Source: Phycisphaerales bacterium (GTDB taxonomy: Bacteria; Planctomycetota; Phycisphaerae; Phycisphaerales; UBA1924). From it: DNA of 64,000 nucleotides. A program made the translations under genes and the position numbers. This document shows positions 8,550 through 17,021 of the stretch, one piece after another; the stretch's first letter is position 1, and each line of letters opens with the position of its first letter. Location of the stretch: NCBI GenBank assembly GCA_028279375.1, contig JANQNW010000019.1:1-64000 (forward strand). Reading direction: 5' to 3'. Under the pieces are notes generated by a model. That model made no database searches and was not told the origin of the DNA. It worked only from the letters and a program-made list of their open reading frames with translations.

Positions 8550-9542
8550 CTACTCCTCCGCTACTCCGAATCGATTCAGCAGGTCGTCGAAATGATCAAG
8601 ATCGTAGAACTCAACCTTCAGGTGTCCTTTTCGGCCATCAGCGCGGGTTTTGATTGAAACGCGCGTGCCAAGAGCCTCGCCCAGGCGACGCTCGAGCTCC
8701 TTGCGATTGAGATCACGCGCCGCATCCTCCTGCGATGCATGATCTTGCGCCGGACGCCCCCCCTTCACATCCCTCGGCGGATCATTTACGAACGACTCGA
8801 GCTTCCTCACGGACCAGCCTGACCGGGCGGCGCGCCGCGCCGTCTTGACACGCGCTTCACCCGCATCGAGCGCAAGCAGCGCCTTTCCGTGACCGGCGCC
8901 GAGTTCGCCGGCGGCGAGCAGCTCGCGAATAGGCGATTCAAGATCAGTCAGGCGAATGAGATTCGCGACGCTGGAGCGATTGAGCGCGACGCGCTCGGCG
9001 ATCTGGCCGTGCGTCAGAGCGAACGTGTCCTGGAGATTGCGCAGCGCATCGGCGCGGTCCATGACGTTGAGATCCTCGCGCTGGAGATTCTCAACGATCG
9101 CAAGCTCGGCGGCCTCGCGCTCGCTCGCCTCCATCACGATGGCGGGAATGGCCTCGAGGCCCGCCTCCCGGGCGGCGCGCCAGCGGCGCTCGCCCGCGAT
9201 AAGCTCCCACTGTGATTCCGGGTCGTTCACCCCATTACGAGCCCCCCTTACGACGACAGGCTGCATGAGCCCAGACTGGCGAATCGACTCAACCAGCGGC
9301 CTGAGGCTCTCCTTCGTGATCTCCTGACGTGGCTGATGGCGATTTGGAACGATCGCCGAGACGTTCAGATGTTTGAACATGCTTTCCACATTGTGGAAAG
9401 ACCCGTCGCCAGAGCCTGTGGGGGTCGATGTGTCGGTCGCGGTCGCCGGTGCGGATTTCGCTGGCGGCTCGACAGAGACTGGCTGATTAATCAGGCCGCT
9501 GAGGCCCTTTCCAAGGCGCTTCGGCTTGGCGGTCTTCGCCAT
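8550..9542 (-). CDS. parB: Chromosome-partitioning protein ParB
   Basis: 330 residues beginning with a basic LGKGLSGLI box, then the ParB/Srx CTPase region with AGERRWRAAREAGL (the GERRxR motif), the central helix-turn-helix (HGQIAERVALNRSSVANLIR) that reads parS, and a C-terminal dimerisation region. ParB loads at parS as a CTP-dependent sliding clamp and recruits SMC for origin segregation. Two perfect parS palindromes lie within 1.2 kb. No parA is in the window, although it usually sits immediately upstream; here the upstream neighbour is a divergent Nudix gene. Confidence 0.93.
   Translation of the reverse strand: MAKTAKPKRLGKGLSGLINQPVSVEPPAKSAPATATDTSTPTGSGDGSFHNVESMFKHLNVSAIVPNRHQPRQEITKESLRPLVESIRQSGLMQPVVVRGARNGVNDPESQWELIAGERRWRAAREAGLEAIPAIVMEASEREAAELAIVENLQREDLNVMDRADALRNLQDTFALTHGQIAERVALNRSSVANLIRLTDLESPIRELLAAGELGAGHGKALLALDAGEARVKTARRAARSGWSVRKLESFVNDPPRDVKGGRPAQDHASQEDAARDLNRKELERRLGEALGTRVSIKTRADGRKGHLKVEFYDLDHFDDLLNRFGVAEE
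9382..9400. repeat. 19-base palindrome inside parB
   Basis: CTTTCCACATTGTGGAAAG is a perfect inverted repeat (nine-base arms around one base) within the ParB N-terminal linker codons. It resembles a parS with altered centre and may be a degenerate ParB or regulator site. The function is inferred only from shape and position. Confidence 0.4.
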
Positions 9543-9617
9543 GGGGCAACTCCTTCATCCGTGAATATCGATAGCCTACGACGATCAGAATGGCCCCACA
9601 ACAGGACCGGAGTCTTT

Positions 9618-10088
9618 ATGAGCCAAGACGGCGACCATCCCCCCATCGAGTTCATCGCACGAGGACTGCTCGTTCACTCGGGCCACGTCTTGCTCTGCCG
9701 CTCTCGGAAGCAGGGCTACTCCTACCTGCCCGGAGGCCACATCGAGCCCGGAGAGCCTGCGGCTGAGGCCCTCGCCAGGGAGCTCGTCGAGGAGGCCAAC
9801 CTGACAGTCACAGTGGGTGGATTCCTGCATGCTCACGAGGTCCGATTCGAGACGAGGAAGCGCCGTCACCATGAGATCAATGTGGTGTTCCACGTGGAAC
9901 ACCCTGACGCTCGCACCGACGAGCCCCCCGCCGTCGAAAGCGCTGAGTCCGAGATCGAGTTTCATTGGGCGGACCTCGCCTCGCTGGTAGACATTGACCT
10001 GCGACCGGGCATTGCGAAGGCGTGGCTCGTCGACGGGGGATCGGGTCGCGACGCCTGTCCGGCGTGCTGGGCGAGCAGTCAGGAATAG
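9618..10088 (+). CDS. Nudix hydrolase
   Basis: A 156-residue protein with a complete Nudix box, GHIEPGEPAAEALARELVEE, matching GX5EX7REUXEEXGU except Ala for the final Gly. These Mg-dependent enzymes hydrolyse nucleoside diphosphates linked to another group; the exact substrate is unknown. The frame extends upstream, but this ATG begins the Nudix fold (IEFIARGLLVHSGHVLLC). It is divergent from parB across a 75-base gap. A parS palindrome is embedded in its codons, encoding FHVEH. Confidence 0.85.
   Translation: MSQDGDHPPIEFIARGLLVHSGHVLLCRSRKQGYSYLPGGHIEPGEPAAEALARELVEEANLTVTVGGFLHAHEVRFETRKRRHHEINVVFHVEHPDARTDEPPAVESAESEIEFHWADLASLVDIDLRPGIAKAWLVDGGSGRDACPACWASSQE
9884..9903. promoter_or_regulatory. 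parS: parS site 1
   Basis: GGTGTTCCACGTGGAACACC is a perfect 20-base palindrome. Its 16-base core TGTTCCACGTGGAACA matches the widely conserved bacterial parS (TGTTNCACGTGNAACA). It lies in the Nudix coding sequence about 340 bases from parB. Confidence 0.92.
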
Positions 10089-10102
10089 GCCTCACGGGAA
10101 CG

Positions 10103-11023
10103 GTGAATCCAGTCGATATCGCACCCGGAGTCTCAGCCAGGGGCGATGTCGAAGAGATGAAGCCGGATGGAGTCAGTCTGCCGGACGCGGAGCAGTTGCT
10201 TGAGCAACTGGATGCGCTGTCGCTGCAGGCAGAACGACTCGAGCAGGATCTCGAGCGTTCTCAGCGTCTTGCAACGCTCGGCACCCTTGTGGGCTCGATT
10301 GCGCATGAGCTCAACAATCTCCTGACGCCGGTGATGAGCTACGCCGAGATGGCGATTTCCTCGCCGGAGGACAGGGGGTTGACGGAGAAGGCGCTTCGGA
10401 AAGCCGCCTCAGGAGCTCAAAAGGCCTCGAACATCACCTGTGCCATTCTCGGGTTCCTTCGAGATGACAAGGAGGACCTGTCGGCGCCGGTGCTGGATTG
10501 CATCGAGGACGCCGTCGAATGCCTGGTCCGCGACCCGTCCAAAGACGGAGTCGAACTCGTTGTGGTTGCGCCGGATGACCTCTGTGCCGGGATCCAGCAG
10601 GTTGCGCTCCAACAGGTGTTCATGAACCTGATGCTGAATGCGATCGAGGCCATGCGGCCGATCGGAGGCGGCCAGCTTCGAATTGAGGCACGGTGTTCCA
10701 CGTGGAACACCACCGAGGCCCCCTCCCTGGAATGCGTCGAGATTCGCGTCATCGACAGCGGCAAGGGCATGCCTCCGGAGCTTGCGAGACACGTCTTCGA
10801 GCCCCTCAACACAACCAGTGGCGAGGCGAATCCGGGCGGCAAGCCGTCGCCCCAGGCCGCAGGTGTCGGACTCGGACTCGCGATCTGCAGGCAGCTTGTC
10901 GAGAGCGCCGGCGGGTCAATCGAGCTCTCGAGCAAGGAGGGTGAGGGCTCCTCGTTCGTGATCAGACTCCCGGGCGCACGCCAGCGTCAGATGGCGCCAG
11001 CACGGAATTCGGCCGCGGCCTGA
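10103..11023 (+). CDS. Soluble sensor histidine kinase
   Basis: About 306 residues, no membrane segment. A coiled coil (LLEQLDALSLQAERLEQDLE) leads to the H-box GSIAHELNNLLTPVMSYAEM, then the N-box FMNLMLNAIEAM, G1 DSGKGMP and G2 GVGLGLAICRQL of the HATPase domain. The HELNN context places it with NtrB-like/HWE-type cytoplasmic kinases that phosphorylate a response regulator. No receiver gene is adjacent. The GTG start, 14 bases after the Nudix stop with GGGAA upstream, is preferred; ATG at 10157 is an alternative. A second parS lies in its codons. Confidence 0.85.
   Translation: MNPVDIAPGVSARGDVEEMKPDGVSLPDAEQLLEQLDALSLQAERLEQDLERSQRLATLGTLVGSIAHELNNLLTPVMSYAEMAISSPEDRGLTEKALRKAASGAQKASNITCAILGFLRDDKEDLSAPVLDCIEDAVECLVRDPSKDGVELVVVAPDDLCAGIQQVALQQVFMNLMLNAIEAMRPIGGGQLRIEARCSTWNTTEAPSLECVEIRVIDSGKGMPPELARHVFEPLNTTSGEANPGGKPSPQAAGVGLGLAICRQLVESAGGSIELSSKEGEGSSFVIRLPGARQRQMAPARNSAAA
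10692..10711. promoter_or_regulatory. parS: parS site 2
   Basis: The same perfect 20-base palindrome as site 1, with core TGTTCCACGTGGAACA, here inside the ATPase domain of the histidine kinase. The two copies are 808 bases apart. Confidence 0.92.
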
Positions 11024-11271
11024 CACACAAGTCTTTTGTTTACAAAGATTTGGGGATGAAAGCCCCCGCGCGCCGGAGTCGATGGGGGACGAAGAGCCCA
11101 CGCGATTTAGACGATCAGGCAAGAACAGGTCCGGACTCATTCCCGGATGAGATCTCTGCGGCAGGCGTTCGATCCATCGAAGGCAACCACCTGTCCGGCC
11201 GACCTTTACAATCTGCGGCCCCTCGCCTGGCGGCGAGGGCTGCCACCGGTCTTCGAGAGTTGAGAGAGTCC
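11024..11271. other. Intergenic, no gene seen
   Basis: This holds a short inverted repeat, CTTTTGT-TTA-CAAAG near 11033-11047, and a TACAAT element at 11207-11212 without a clear -35 partner. I see no RNA gene. Confidence 0.4.
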
Positions 11272-12489
11272 ATGCTTCATCGCCAGTTGTCGTACATCTG
11301 CGCCTCCACGTGCCTGTTGATCGCCAGCCTGCTTCTCGCGCCCGAGGCGCGCGCTGGCTATTGGGTTGGCGCCAAAGCGCCCGAACTCACGATGGACGGG
11401 ATGGTGCGCGGACCGGCGAATCCCGACGATGTAAAGCTCGCCAAGCTCCCGGGCAAGACGGTGGTGCTCGCGTTCTGGTCCATCAACTGTCCCAGTTGCC
11501 CGAAGGTGATGCCGCACCTCAACGGGCTCGTCGAAGAACTGAGCGACGAGCCGTTTCAGGTCATCTCGGTGGTCAACTATCCGCCGGAAGACGTTCAGGA
11601 TTTCCTGGAGAACCAACATCAGCTCGATGAGCGCATCTGGGTCGGCGTTGATGGCATGGATCAGTCGATCACATATGACTATCTGATCATGGGCGTGCCC
11701 ATGACCGTGATCATCAATGACAAGGGCACGGTGGCCGCGGTCACGCATCCATTGAATGTGACAGCAGAAGCGGTACGCGACGTGATGGCCGGCAAGGCGC
11801 CGGTGGTCGAGATGCCGCCGGCGGCGGAGGGTTTGCTCGACAAGGAGCTTCCGACGCAGCTGCCGATCTACGAAGTGCTGCTTCGCGCGTCGGCGCAGGA
11901 CGGATACTCACGATTCAGTCGAGTGGGGGGGCTGCGGTTCTTTTCGACGCCGCTCCGCGACATGCTCTTTCAGGCGTATGGCGTGCCGCCGTCGCTGATT
12001 TACTCGGATTCGCTGCTTCTGAGCGCGAAATACGACGGCAAGATCATCCCGCCGCCGCATCGCGTGCAGGACGCGCGTGAGATGCTCAAGACCATGTTGA
12101 CGAATTCCTTCCCGCTCACCGCGGAAAAGGAGCAGCGCCCTGTCGAAGTGATCGCGATGCAGATGCCGAATGGCCCGGGACCGGAGCTTCGTCCTGCGGC
12201 TGACGAGGGCGACTGGATCTTCGAACTCACGGATCGCTACGTGCGCGCCAAGAAGACACCCATGAACTACTTCGCGTATCGCTTGAGCGAAGAGTTCGGG
12301 ATTCATGTCATTCCGGAGACGGACGAGGACGAGATCTACGACTTCACAGTGTCATGGGTCAGCATGGACGACGAAGATCCGAGGGGATTCAAGGCGCGCA
12401 TGCTCGAGAAGCTCGGCCTCGACATGAAGCGCGAGACGCGCGTGATGGAAGTGCTGCAGGTCGAGCGCTCCGACTTGCCTGCCCAATGA
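11272..12489 (+). CDS. Secreted thioredoxin-like/TIGR03435-like fusion
   Basis: 405 residues. A signal peptide (LLIASLLLAPEARAG) is followed by a TlpA-like redoxin domain (residues about 25-180) with the CPSC active site in FWSINCPSCPKVMPHLN and the cis-Pro segment MGVPMTVI. Residues about 215-400 resemble the TIGR03435/DUF3738 family known from Acidobacteria and Planctomycetes (LRDMLFQAYGVPPSLIYSDS, MLKTMLTNSFPLTAEKEQRP). The redoxin half should act on disulfides in the periplasm; the second half has no known activity. The ATG begins the signal peptide; the frame upstream is not credible. Confidence 0.75.
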   Translation: MLHRQLSYICASTCLLIASLLLAPEARAGYWVGAKAPELTMDGMVRGPANPDDVKLAKLPGKTVVLAFWSINCPSCPKVMPHLNGLVEELSDEPFQVISVVNYPPEDVQDFLENQHQLDERIWVGVDGMDQSITYDYLIMGVPMTVIINDKGTVAAVTHPLNVTAEAVRDVMAGKAPVVEMPPAAEGLLDKELPTQLPIYEVLLRASAQDGYSRFSRVGGLRFFSTPLRDMLFQAYGVPPSLIYSDSLLLSAKYDGKIIPPPHRVQDAREMLKTMLTNSFPLTAEKEQRPVEVIAMQMPNGPGPELRPAADEGDWIFELTDRYVRAKKTPMNYFAYRLSEEFGIHVIPETDEDEIYDFTVSWVSMDDEDPRGFKARMLEKLGLDMKRETRVMEVLQVERSDLPAQ

Positions 12490-12521
12490 CCAACACGAGG
12501 CGCTTGCGCCGTCGCGTTTGA

Positions 12522-12743
12522 TCATGCGGAGGGATCAGGCGTTCCGCCGTCGTCCGATGAGTCGGACTCCGCTTCTTCAACGGGGCCGTGGCCCGCATCG
12601 TCTTCCTGAATGAAGAAAGCGCCGCCCTGTTCGGCGTTCCTCGCGCTGGGCGAGCGATATGCGGCGTCTGCCGGACAACCCATGAGCAGGAGGGCGCCGC
12701 CGGAGAGCGTCAGGATGGGGATCGATTGCTTGAGTCGTCTCAT
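12522..12743 (-). CDS. Small lipoprotein
   Basis: A 73-residue protein: MRRLKQSIPILTLSGGALLLMGC gives a basic start, hydrophobic stretch and lipobox (LLMGC). The mature part is acidic and Ser/Asp-rich (EEAESDSSDDGG). AAGGAG nine bases before the ATG supports this start over a much longer in-frame extension into the sdh upstream region. It converges with the thioredoxin-like fusion gene and has no recognised domain. Confidence 0.65.
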   Translation of the reverse strand: MRRLKQSIPILTLSGGALLLMGCPADAAYRSPSARNAEQGGAFFIQEDDAGHGPVEEAESDSSDDGGTPDPSA

Positions 12744-13083
12744 CACGCTTCTCCTTCGGAAGACCGACCGGGCTGTTGCATCGTCGGCGGCGCTCTGCGG
12801 CTTGGGATGATCTCCGTCGGCGTCGCCTTTGTCGAGTCGCGGTTCCATGGAGGTTTGACCGCCGACCTGACTTCTGGTTTCGCACGCTGGCGTCCGCCGA
12901 TGTTCTCGTCTCACGACAGAGGTCGACGTTCGTGCGCCTGCTGGATTTTCCTTCGCGCCTTCGGAGTCGCGCTGGTATCCTCGGCCCCCGTCTGAGGCGT
13001 CGCAGCGAGCGGCGCCGGCCGCCTGCGCGTGGCGAGCTGGCCAGGCCTGCACGCGCACGAAGAACTCCTCAGCGGAGGTTCGA
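12744..13083. other. Divergent intergenic region, no gene seen
   Basis: This 340-base stretch separates the small lipoprotein (minus) from the succinate dehydrogenase cluster (plus) and should hold both promoters. A TTGACC lies near 12857 without a convincing -10 box. Long open frames cross it on both strands, but they look like GC-rich artefacts. Confidence 0.4.
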
Positions 13084-13890
13084 ATGGCCCAACTCGAGAC
13101 GCGCATCGCGCTGCCGCAGCGGCGATTTGGTGAGACCCGACGGACTGATCGCTGGTGGCTGCAGCCGGTTGCCGTGGCTGCGGGACTCGGCGCCTTCATC
13201 ATCTACTCGACATGGGCCGCCTTCCAGGGCGCGCACTACACCTATGCCGGCTATCTCTCGCCCTTCTATTCACCTGAGGTCTTCGGCGATTCGGCGCATG
13301 CGTGGTTCGGCCCCTGGCCGCTCTGGTGGCCTTCCTGGATTCCATATTCGCCGGCCTTCCTGATTCTCTGGGCGCCCGGCGGATTCCGGCTGACCTGCTA
13401 CTACTACAGGGGCGCGTACTACAAGGCGTTCTGGGCGTCGCCTCTCAACTGCACGGTGGGCAAGCCGCTCAAGGGATATCGCGGTGAGCGCAGCTTCCCG
13501 CTCATCCTGCAGAACGTGCACAGGTACTTCCTGTACCTCTCACTCATCTTCCTGGTCTTCCTGTCGATCGACGTCTATCACGGCTTGTGGTTTACGAATT
13601 CGGACGGCGCGAAGGAGTTCGGCATCGGCGTCGGCACGCTCGTGTTGCTGATGAATGTCATCCTGCTCGGCTCATATACGCTGGGCTGCCATTCGCTCCG
13701 GCACCTGATCGGCGGGCGCAAGAATTGTGTGTCCAAGACCGCCGGTGGGGGGCTTCCATACAAGTGTGTCACGTGTCTGAACAAGCGCCACATGCGCTTC
13801 GCGTGGTTCAGCCTCTTCTGGGTCGGCTTCACTGACTTCTACGTCCGCATGTGCTCGATGGGCGTCTTCACCGACTGGAGGCTCATCTAG
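13084..13890 (+). CDS. Succinate dehydrogenase membrane anchor (Sdh1/SdhC-like)
   Basis: A 268-residue membrane protein with about five hydrophobic segments (VAVAAGLGAFIIYSTWAAF, YFLYLSLIFLVFLSIDVYH, GIGVGTLVLLMNVILLGSY). The YLSPFYSPE motif and a cysteine- and histidine-containing C-terminus (GCHSLRHL, YKCVTCLNKRHM) resemble anchors of the Sdh1-type complexes of Mycobacterium and other lineages. It would bind haem and quinone and anchor SdhA/SdhB. AGCGGAGG precedes the ATG. Its stop overlaps the GTG of sdhA by one base. Family identity is by context and motif memory, so moderately sure. Confidence 0.7.
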   Translation: MAQLETRIALPQRRFGETRRTDRWWLQPVAVAAGLGAFIIYSTWAAFQGAHYTYAGYLSPFYSPEVFGDSAHAWFGPWPLWWPSWIPYSPAFLILWAPGGFRLTCYYYRGAYYKAFWASPLNCTVGKPLKGYRGERSFPLILQNVHRYFLYLSLIFLVFLSIDVYHGLWFTNSDGAKEFGIGVGTLVLLMNVILLGSYTLGCHSLRHLIGGRKNCVSKTAGGGLPYKCVTCLNKRHMRFAWFSLFWVGFTDFYVRMCSMGVFTDWRLI

Positions 13891-15707
13891 TGGCGGATAT
13901 CGTGACGGTCGAGACCGATGTGATCGTGGTGGGGGCCGGCGGCGCCGGCCTGCGCGCCGCGGTGGAAGCACGCGCGCAGGGCGCGTCCGTCGTGTTGATC
14001 TGCAAGTCGCTGCTGGGCAAGGCGCATACGGTGATGGCTGAGGGCGGCATGGCGGCCGCGATGGCGAACGTCGATGATCGCGACGACTGGCGCACGCACT
14101 TCGCCGACACGATGCGCGGCGGACAGTACCTGAACAACTGGAAGATGGCGGAGAACCACGCGAGGGAGGCGCCGGATCGCGTGCGCGAGCTCGAGGCGTG
14201 GGGCGCCGTTTTCGATCGGACGAAGACGGGGCGCATTCTCCAGCGCAATTTCGGCGGACATCGATATCCGCGACTGGCGCATGTCGGGGATCGCACGGGT
14301 CTCGAGCTGATTCGCACGCTCCAGGATCACGCGATCCACGAGTCGATTGACGTGCATATGGAGATGACCGTTGTCTCACTCCTCAAAGAAGATGGGCGCG
14401 TCTGCGGATGTGTCGCCTACGACCGCGAGCGCGGCCGCTTCAAAGCCTTCCGCGCCGGGGCGCTGATTCTGGCGACAGGCGGCATCGGCAAAGCGTTTCG
14501 CATCACGAGCAACAGCTGGGAGTACACCGGCGACGGGCATGCGCTTGCGTATCGCGCCGGCGCCGATCTGCGCGATATGGAGTTCGTGCAATTCCATCCG
14601 ACGGGCATGGTGTGGCCGCTCAGCGTCGCAGGCATTCTCGTAACCGAGGGCGTGCGCGGCGAAGGGGGCGTGCTTCGCAACAGCGAAGGCAAGCGCTTCA
14701 TGTTCGACGACATTCCGGATCTCTATAAGCATCAGACGGCGAATAACGAAGAAGAGGGCTGGCGCTATGTCACGGGCGACAAGGACGCGCGCCGCCCTCC
14801 GGAGCTGCTCACGCGTGACCACGTCGCGCGCTGCATTGTGCGGGAGATTCGAGAGGGGCGCGGTTCGCCGCACGGGGGCGTGTATCTCGACATCGGCTGG
14901 CTGCGCGAGAAGATGACGGACTCCGAGGAGCACATCAAGCGCAAGCTTCCGAGCATGTATCACCAGTTCAAGGAGCTGGCGGGCATCGACATCACCAAGG
15001 AGGCGATGGAGGTCGGTCCGACGACGCACTACGTCATGGGGGGCGTCGCCGTCGATGGCGACACGCAGATGTCGACGGTTCCGGGCCTGTTCGCCGCGGG
15101 CGAATGCGCCGGCGGGCTGCATGGCGCCAATCGACTCGGCGGCAACTCGCTGAGCGACCTCGTCGTTTTCGGCAAGCGCGCCGGCGAGCACGCGGCGAAG
15201 TTCGCGAAGGAGCATGGCAGCGGCGGCGCGTCTGATGCGTCGATTGACGGCGCCATCAAAGAGGCGCTGGAGCCCTTCGAGCGCAGCGCCGGCAACGAGA
15301 ATCCGTATCAGGTGCAGCGCGACCTTCAGCTCATGATGCAGGCAAAAGTCGGCATCGTGCGCACCGAGCACGAGATGGCGGAGGCGATCGAGGGAATCAC
15401 CGCGCTCAAGCAGCGCGCCGCCAACTGTTCCGTTGATGGCAATCGCGAGTACAACCCCGGCTGGCACACGGCGCTGGATCTGAAGAATCTGCTGACGGTC
15501 GCCGAGGCGATCGCGCGCTCGGCAATCGAGCGCGAGGAGAGTCGCGGCGCCCACTTCCGCGAGGACAAGCCTGAGAAGGACGAGCATTGGGGCGGACGCA
15601 ATCTCGTGACGAGCATGCAGGACGACGGCTCGATGCGCGTGCGCGAGGAGCCGACGATCGAGATGCCGAACGAACTGAAGCAGATCATCGAGGAGAATCA
15701 GCTGTGA
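13890..15707 (+). CDS. sdhA: Succinate dehydrogenase/fumarate reductase flavoprotein subunit
   Basis: 605 residues. N-terminal FAD-binding VIVVGAGGAGLRAAVEA, the GGMAAAM stretch after the covalent-flavin region (KAHTVMAEGG), QFHPTG, TEGVRGEGG, and HYVMGGVAVD with the catalytic segment GECAGGLHGANRLGGNSL. It oxidises succinate to fumarate at the cytoplasmic face and passes electrons to SdhB. The GTG start overlaps the anchor gene stop. An in-frame upstream ATG lies inside the anchor gene and is rejected. Confidence 0.93.
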   Translation: MADIVTVETDVIVVGAGGAGLRAAVEARAQGASVVLICKSLLGKAHTVMAEGGMAAAMANVDDRDDWRTHFADTMRGGQYLNNWKMAENHAREAPDRVRELEAWGAVFDRTKTGRILQRNFGGHRYPRLAHVGDRTGLELIRTLQDHAIHESIDVHMEMTVVSLLKEDGRVCGCVAYDRERGRFKAFRAGALILATGGIGKAFRITSNSWEYTGDGHALAYRAGADLRDMEFVQFHPTGMVWPLSVAGILVTEGVRGEGGVLRNSEGKRFMFDDIPDLYKHQTANNEEEGWRYVTGDKDARRPPELLTRDHVARCIVREIREGRGSPHGGVYLDIGWLREKMTDSEEHIKRKLPSMYHQFKELAGIDITKEAMEVGPTTHYVMGGVAVDGDTQMSTVPGLFAAGECAGGLHGANRLGGNSLSDLVVFGKRAGEHAAKFAKEHGSGGASDASIDGAIKEALEPFERSAGNENPYQVQRDLQLMMQAKVGIVRTEHEMAEAIEGITALKQRAANCSVDGNREYNPGWHTALDLKNLLTVAEAIARSAIEREESRGAHFREDKPEKDEHWGGRNLVTSMQDDGSMRVREEPTIEMPNELKQIIEENQL

Positions 15708-16459
15708 GCGATGTGACGCTTCGAATCTGGCGCGGCGCCGAGGGGGAGGGCGCGTTCGAAGAGTACTCGTGCTCGTACGACCCGGGAATGGTCGTGCTCG
15801 ACGTCGTGCATCGCGTGCAGGCGGAGCAGGCGCCGGACATGGCCGTTCGCTGGAACTGCAAGGCCGGCAAATGCGGATCGTGTTCAGCGGAGATCAATGG
15901 TTCTCCGAAGCTGATGTGCATGACGCGCCTCGACACGCTGGACACGAGCGAGCCGATCACGATCGAACCGATGCAGTCCTTCCCGCACATGAAGGACCTC
16001 GTCACGAACGTCTCGAGCAACTATCGAGCCAAGAAGAGCATTCGGAAGTTCAAGCCGAGAGCGCCGGACAACGCCGACGGCACGTGGACGATGCACCAGG
16101 AGGACGTCGATCGCGTGCAGGAGTTTCGCAAGTGCATCGAGTGCTTCCTGTGCCAGGACGTGTGTCACGTGCTGCGGGAACACCATCTGCACGACGAGTT
16201 CGTCGGACCTCGGCATTTCGTGTACTCCGCGGCGCTGGAGATGCACCCGCTTGATACGGAGGACCGGCTCGCGGATCTGAAGAAGACGCAGGGCGTAGGC
16301 TTCTGCAATATCACGAAGTGCTGCACGAAAGTCTGCCCCGAGAGCATCACGATCACTGATAATGCGATCATTCCGCTCAAGGAGCGCGTGGTCGATGAGT
16401 TCTTTGATCCGGTGACGAAACTCTTCCGGATCTTCAAACCGAAGAAGACCGATTCCTGA
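15704..16459 (+). CDS. sdhB: Succinate dehydrogenase/fumarate reductase iron-sulfur subunit
   Basis: 251 residues. The N-terminal plant-ferredoxin fold carries the [2Fe-2S] ligands in CKAGKCGSC with a later Cys (LMCM). The C-terminal domain has CIECFLCQDVC and CNITKCCTKVCPE for the [4Fe-4S] and [3Fe-4S]-type clusters. It moves electrons from SdhA to the membrane quinone site. The GTG start overlaps the sdhA stop (GTGA), so the two are translationally coupled. The adjacent CC in the last motif is a minor variation. Confidence 0.93.
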   Translation: MSDVTLRIWRGAEGEGAFEEYSCSYDPGMVVLDVVHRVQAEQAPDMAVRWNCKAGKCGSCSAEINGSPKLMCMTRLDTLDTSEPITIEPMQSFPHMKDLVTNVSSNYRAKKSIRKFKPRAPDNADGTWTMHQEDVDRVQEFRKCIECFLCQDVCHVLREHHLHDEFVGPRHFVYSAALEMHPLDTEDRLADLKKTQGVGFCNITKCCTKVCPESITITDNAIIPLKERVVDEFFDPVTKLFRIFKPKKTDS

Positions 16460-16493
16460 CACACGGCGATCACGCCGAGACAGGAGCACTGGC

Positions 16494-17021
16494 ATGGGAC
16501 ACGAGGAATTCACCGTTCGACCGATCTCCGCCGGCGGCGTGAATCGCGCGATCGAGAAGGCCGAGCGCTATCGCGCGCTCAATGAGCCGCGTGAAGCGGA
16601 AAGCATCGCGCGTGATGTGCTTGCGTCGGAGCCAACGAGTGTGCGCGCACAGACACTGTTGATCCTTGCGATCTCGGACCAGGTCGCCGACGGCGCGACC
16701 TCTCGAGCGCCGGATGCGCTTGCGGCCCTCGACGCTGTGAAGGACGAGTATCGACGCACGTACTACCACGGCGTGATTGTCGAGCGTCAAGCGAAGGGTC
16801 TGATCAAGCTCGGCAAGACCGGCGCCCGCGCCTATGCGCTGCTGCGCGAGGCGATGGGGCTCTATGAGAACGCCGAGAAGCTCAGCCCCGAGAGCAACGA
16901 CGACGCCATTCTCAGATGGAATGCATGCGCCCGGCGGATCAACAACGACGATCGCCTGACGGAGGGCCGCGTCGAGCAGGACTACGAGTCGATCATCGAC
17001 GAGGACATGCCGATGCGCTAG
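16494..17021 (+). CDS. Helical TPR-like protein downstream of sdh
   Basis: 175 residues, no signal peptide. ERYRALNEPREAESIARDVL and EPTSVRAQTLLILAIS form a TPR-like helical pair, and the rest is helical and charged. It starts 34 bases after sdhB on the same strand and probably is the last gene of the sdh operon. I do not recognise a named family; an assembly or bookkeeping role for the complex is only a guess. It ends overlapping the convergent tetR by four bases. Confidence 0.65.
   Translation: MGHEEFTVRPISAGGVNRAIEKAERYRALNEPREAESIARDVLASEPTSVRAQTLLILAISDQVADGATSRAPDALAALDAVKDEYRRTYYHGVIVERQAKGLIKLGKTGARAYALLREAMGLYENAEKLSPESNDDAILRWNACARRINNDDRLTEGRVEQDYESIIDEDMPMR

Noticed and set aside
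12744-13202. Long minus-strand open frame extending the small lipoprotein upstream
   Set aside because: The lipobox and an AAGGAG site define a later start, and the extension is low in sequence complexity and crosses the sdh upstream region.
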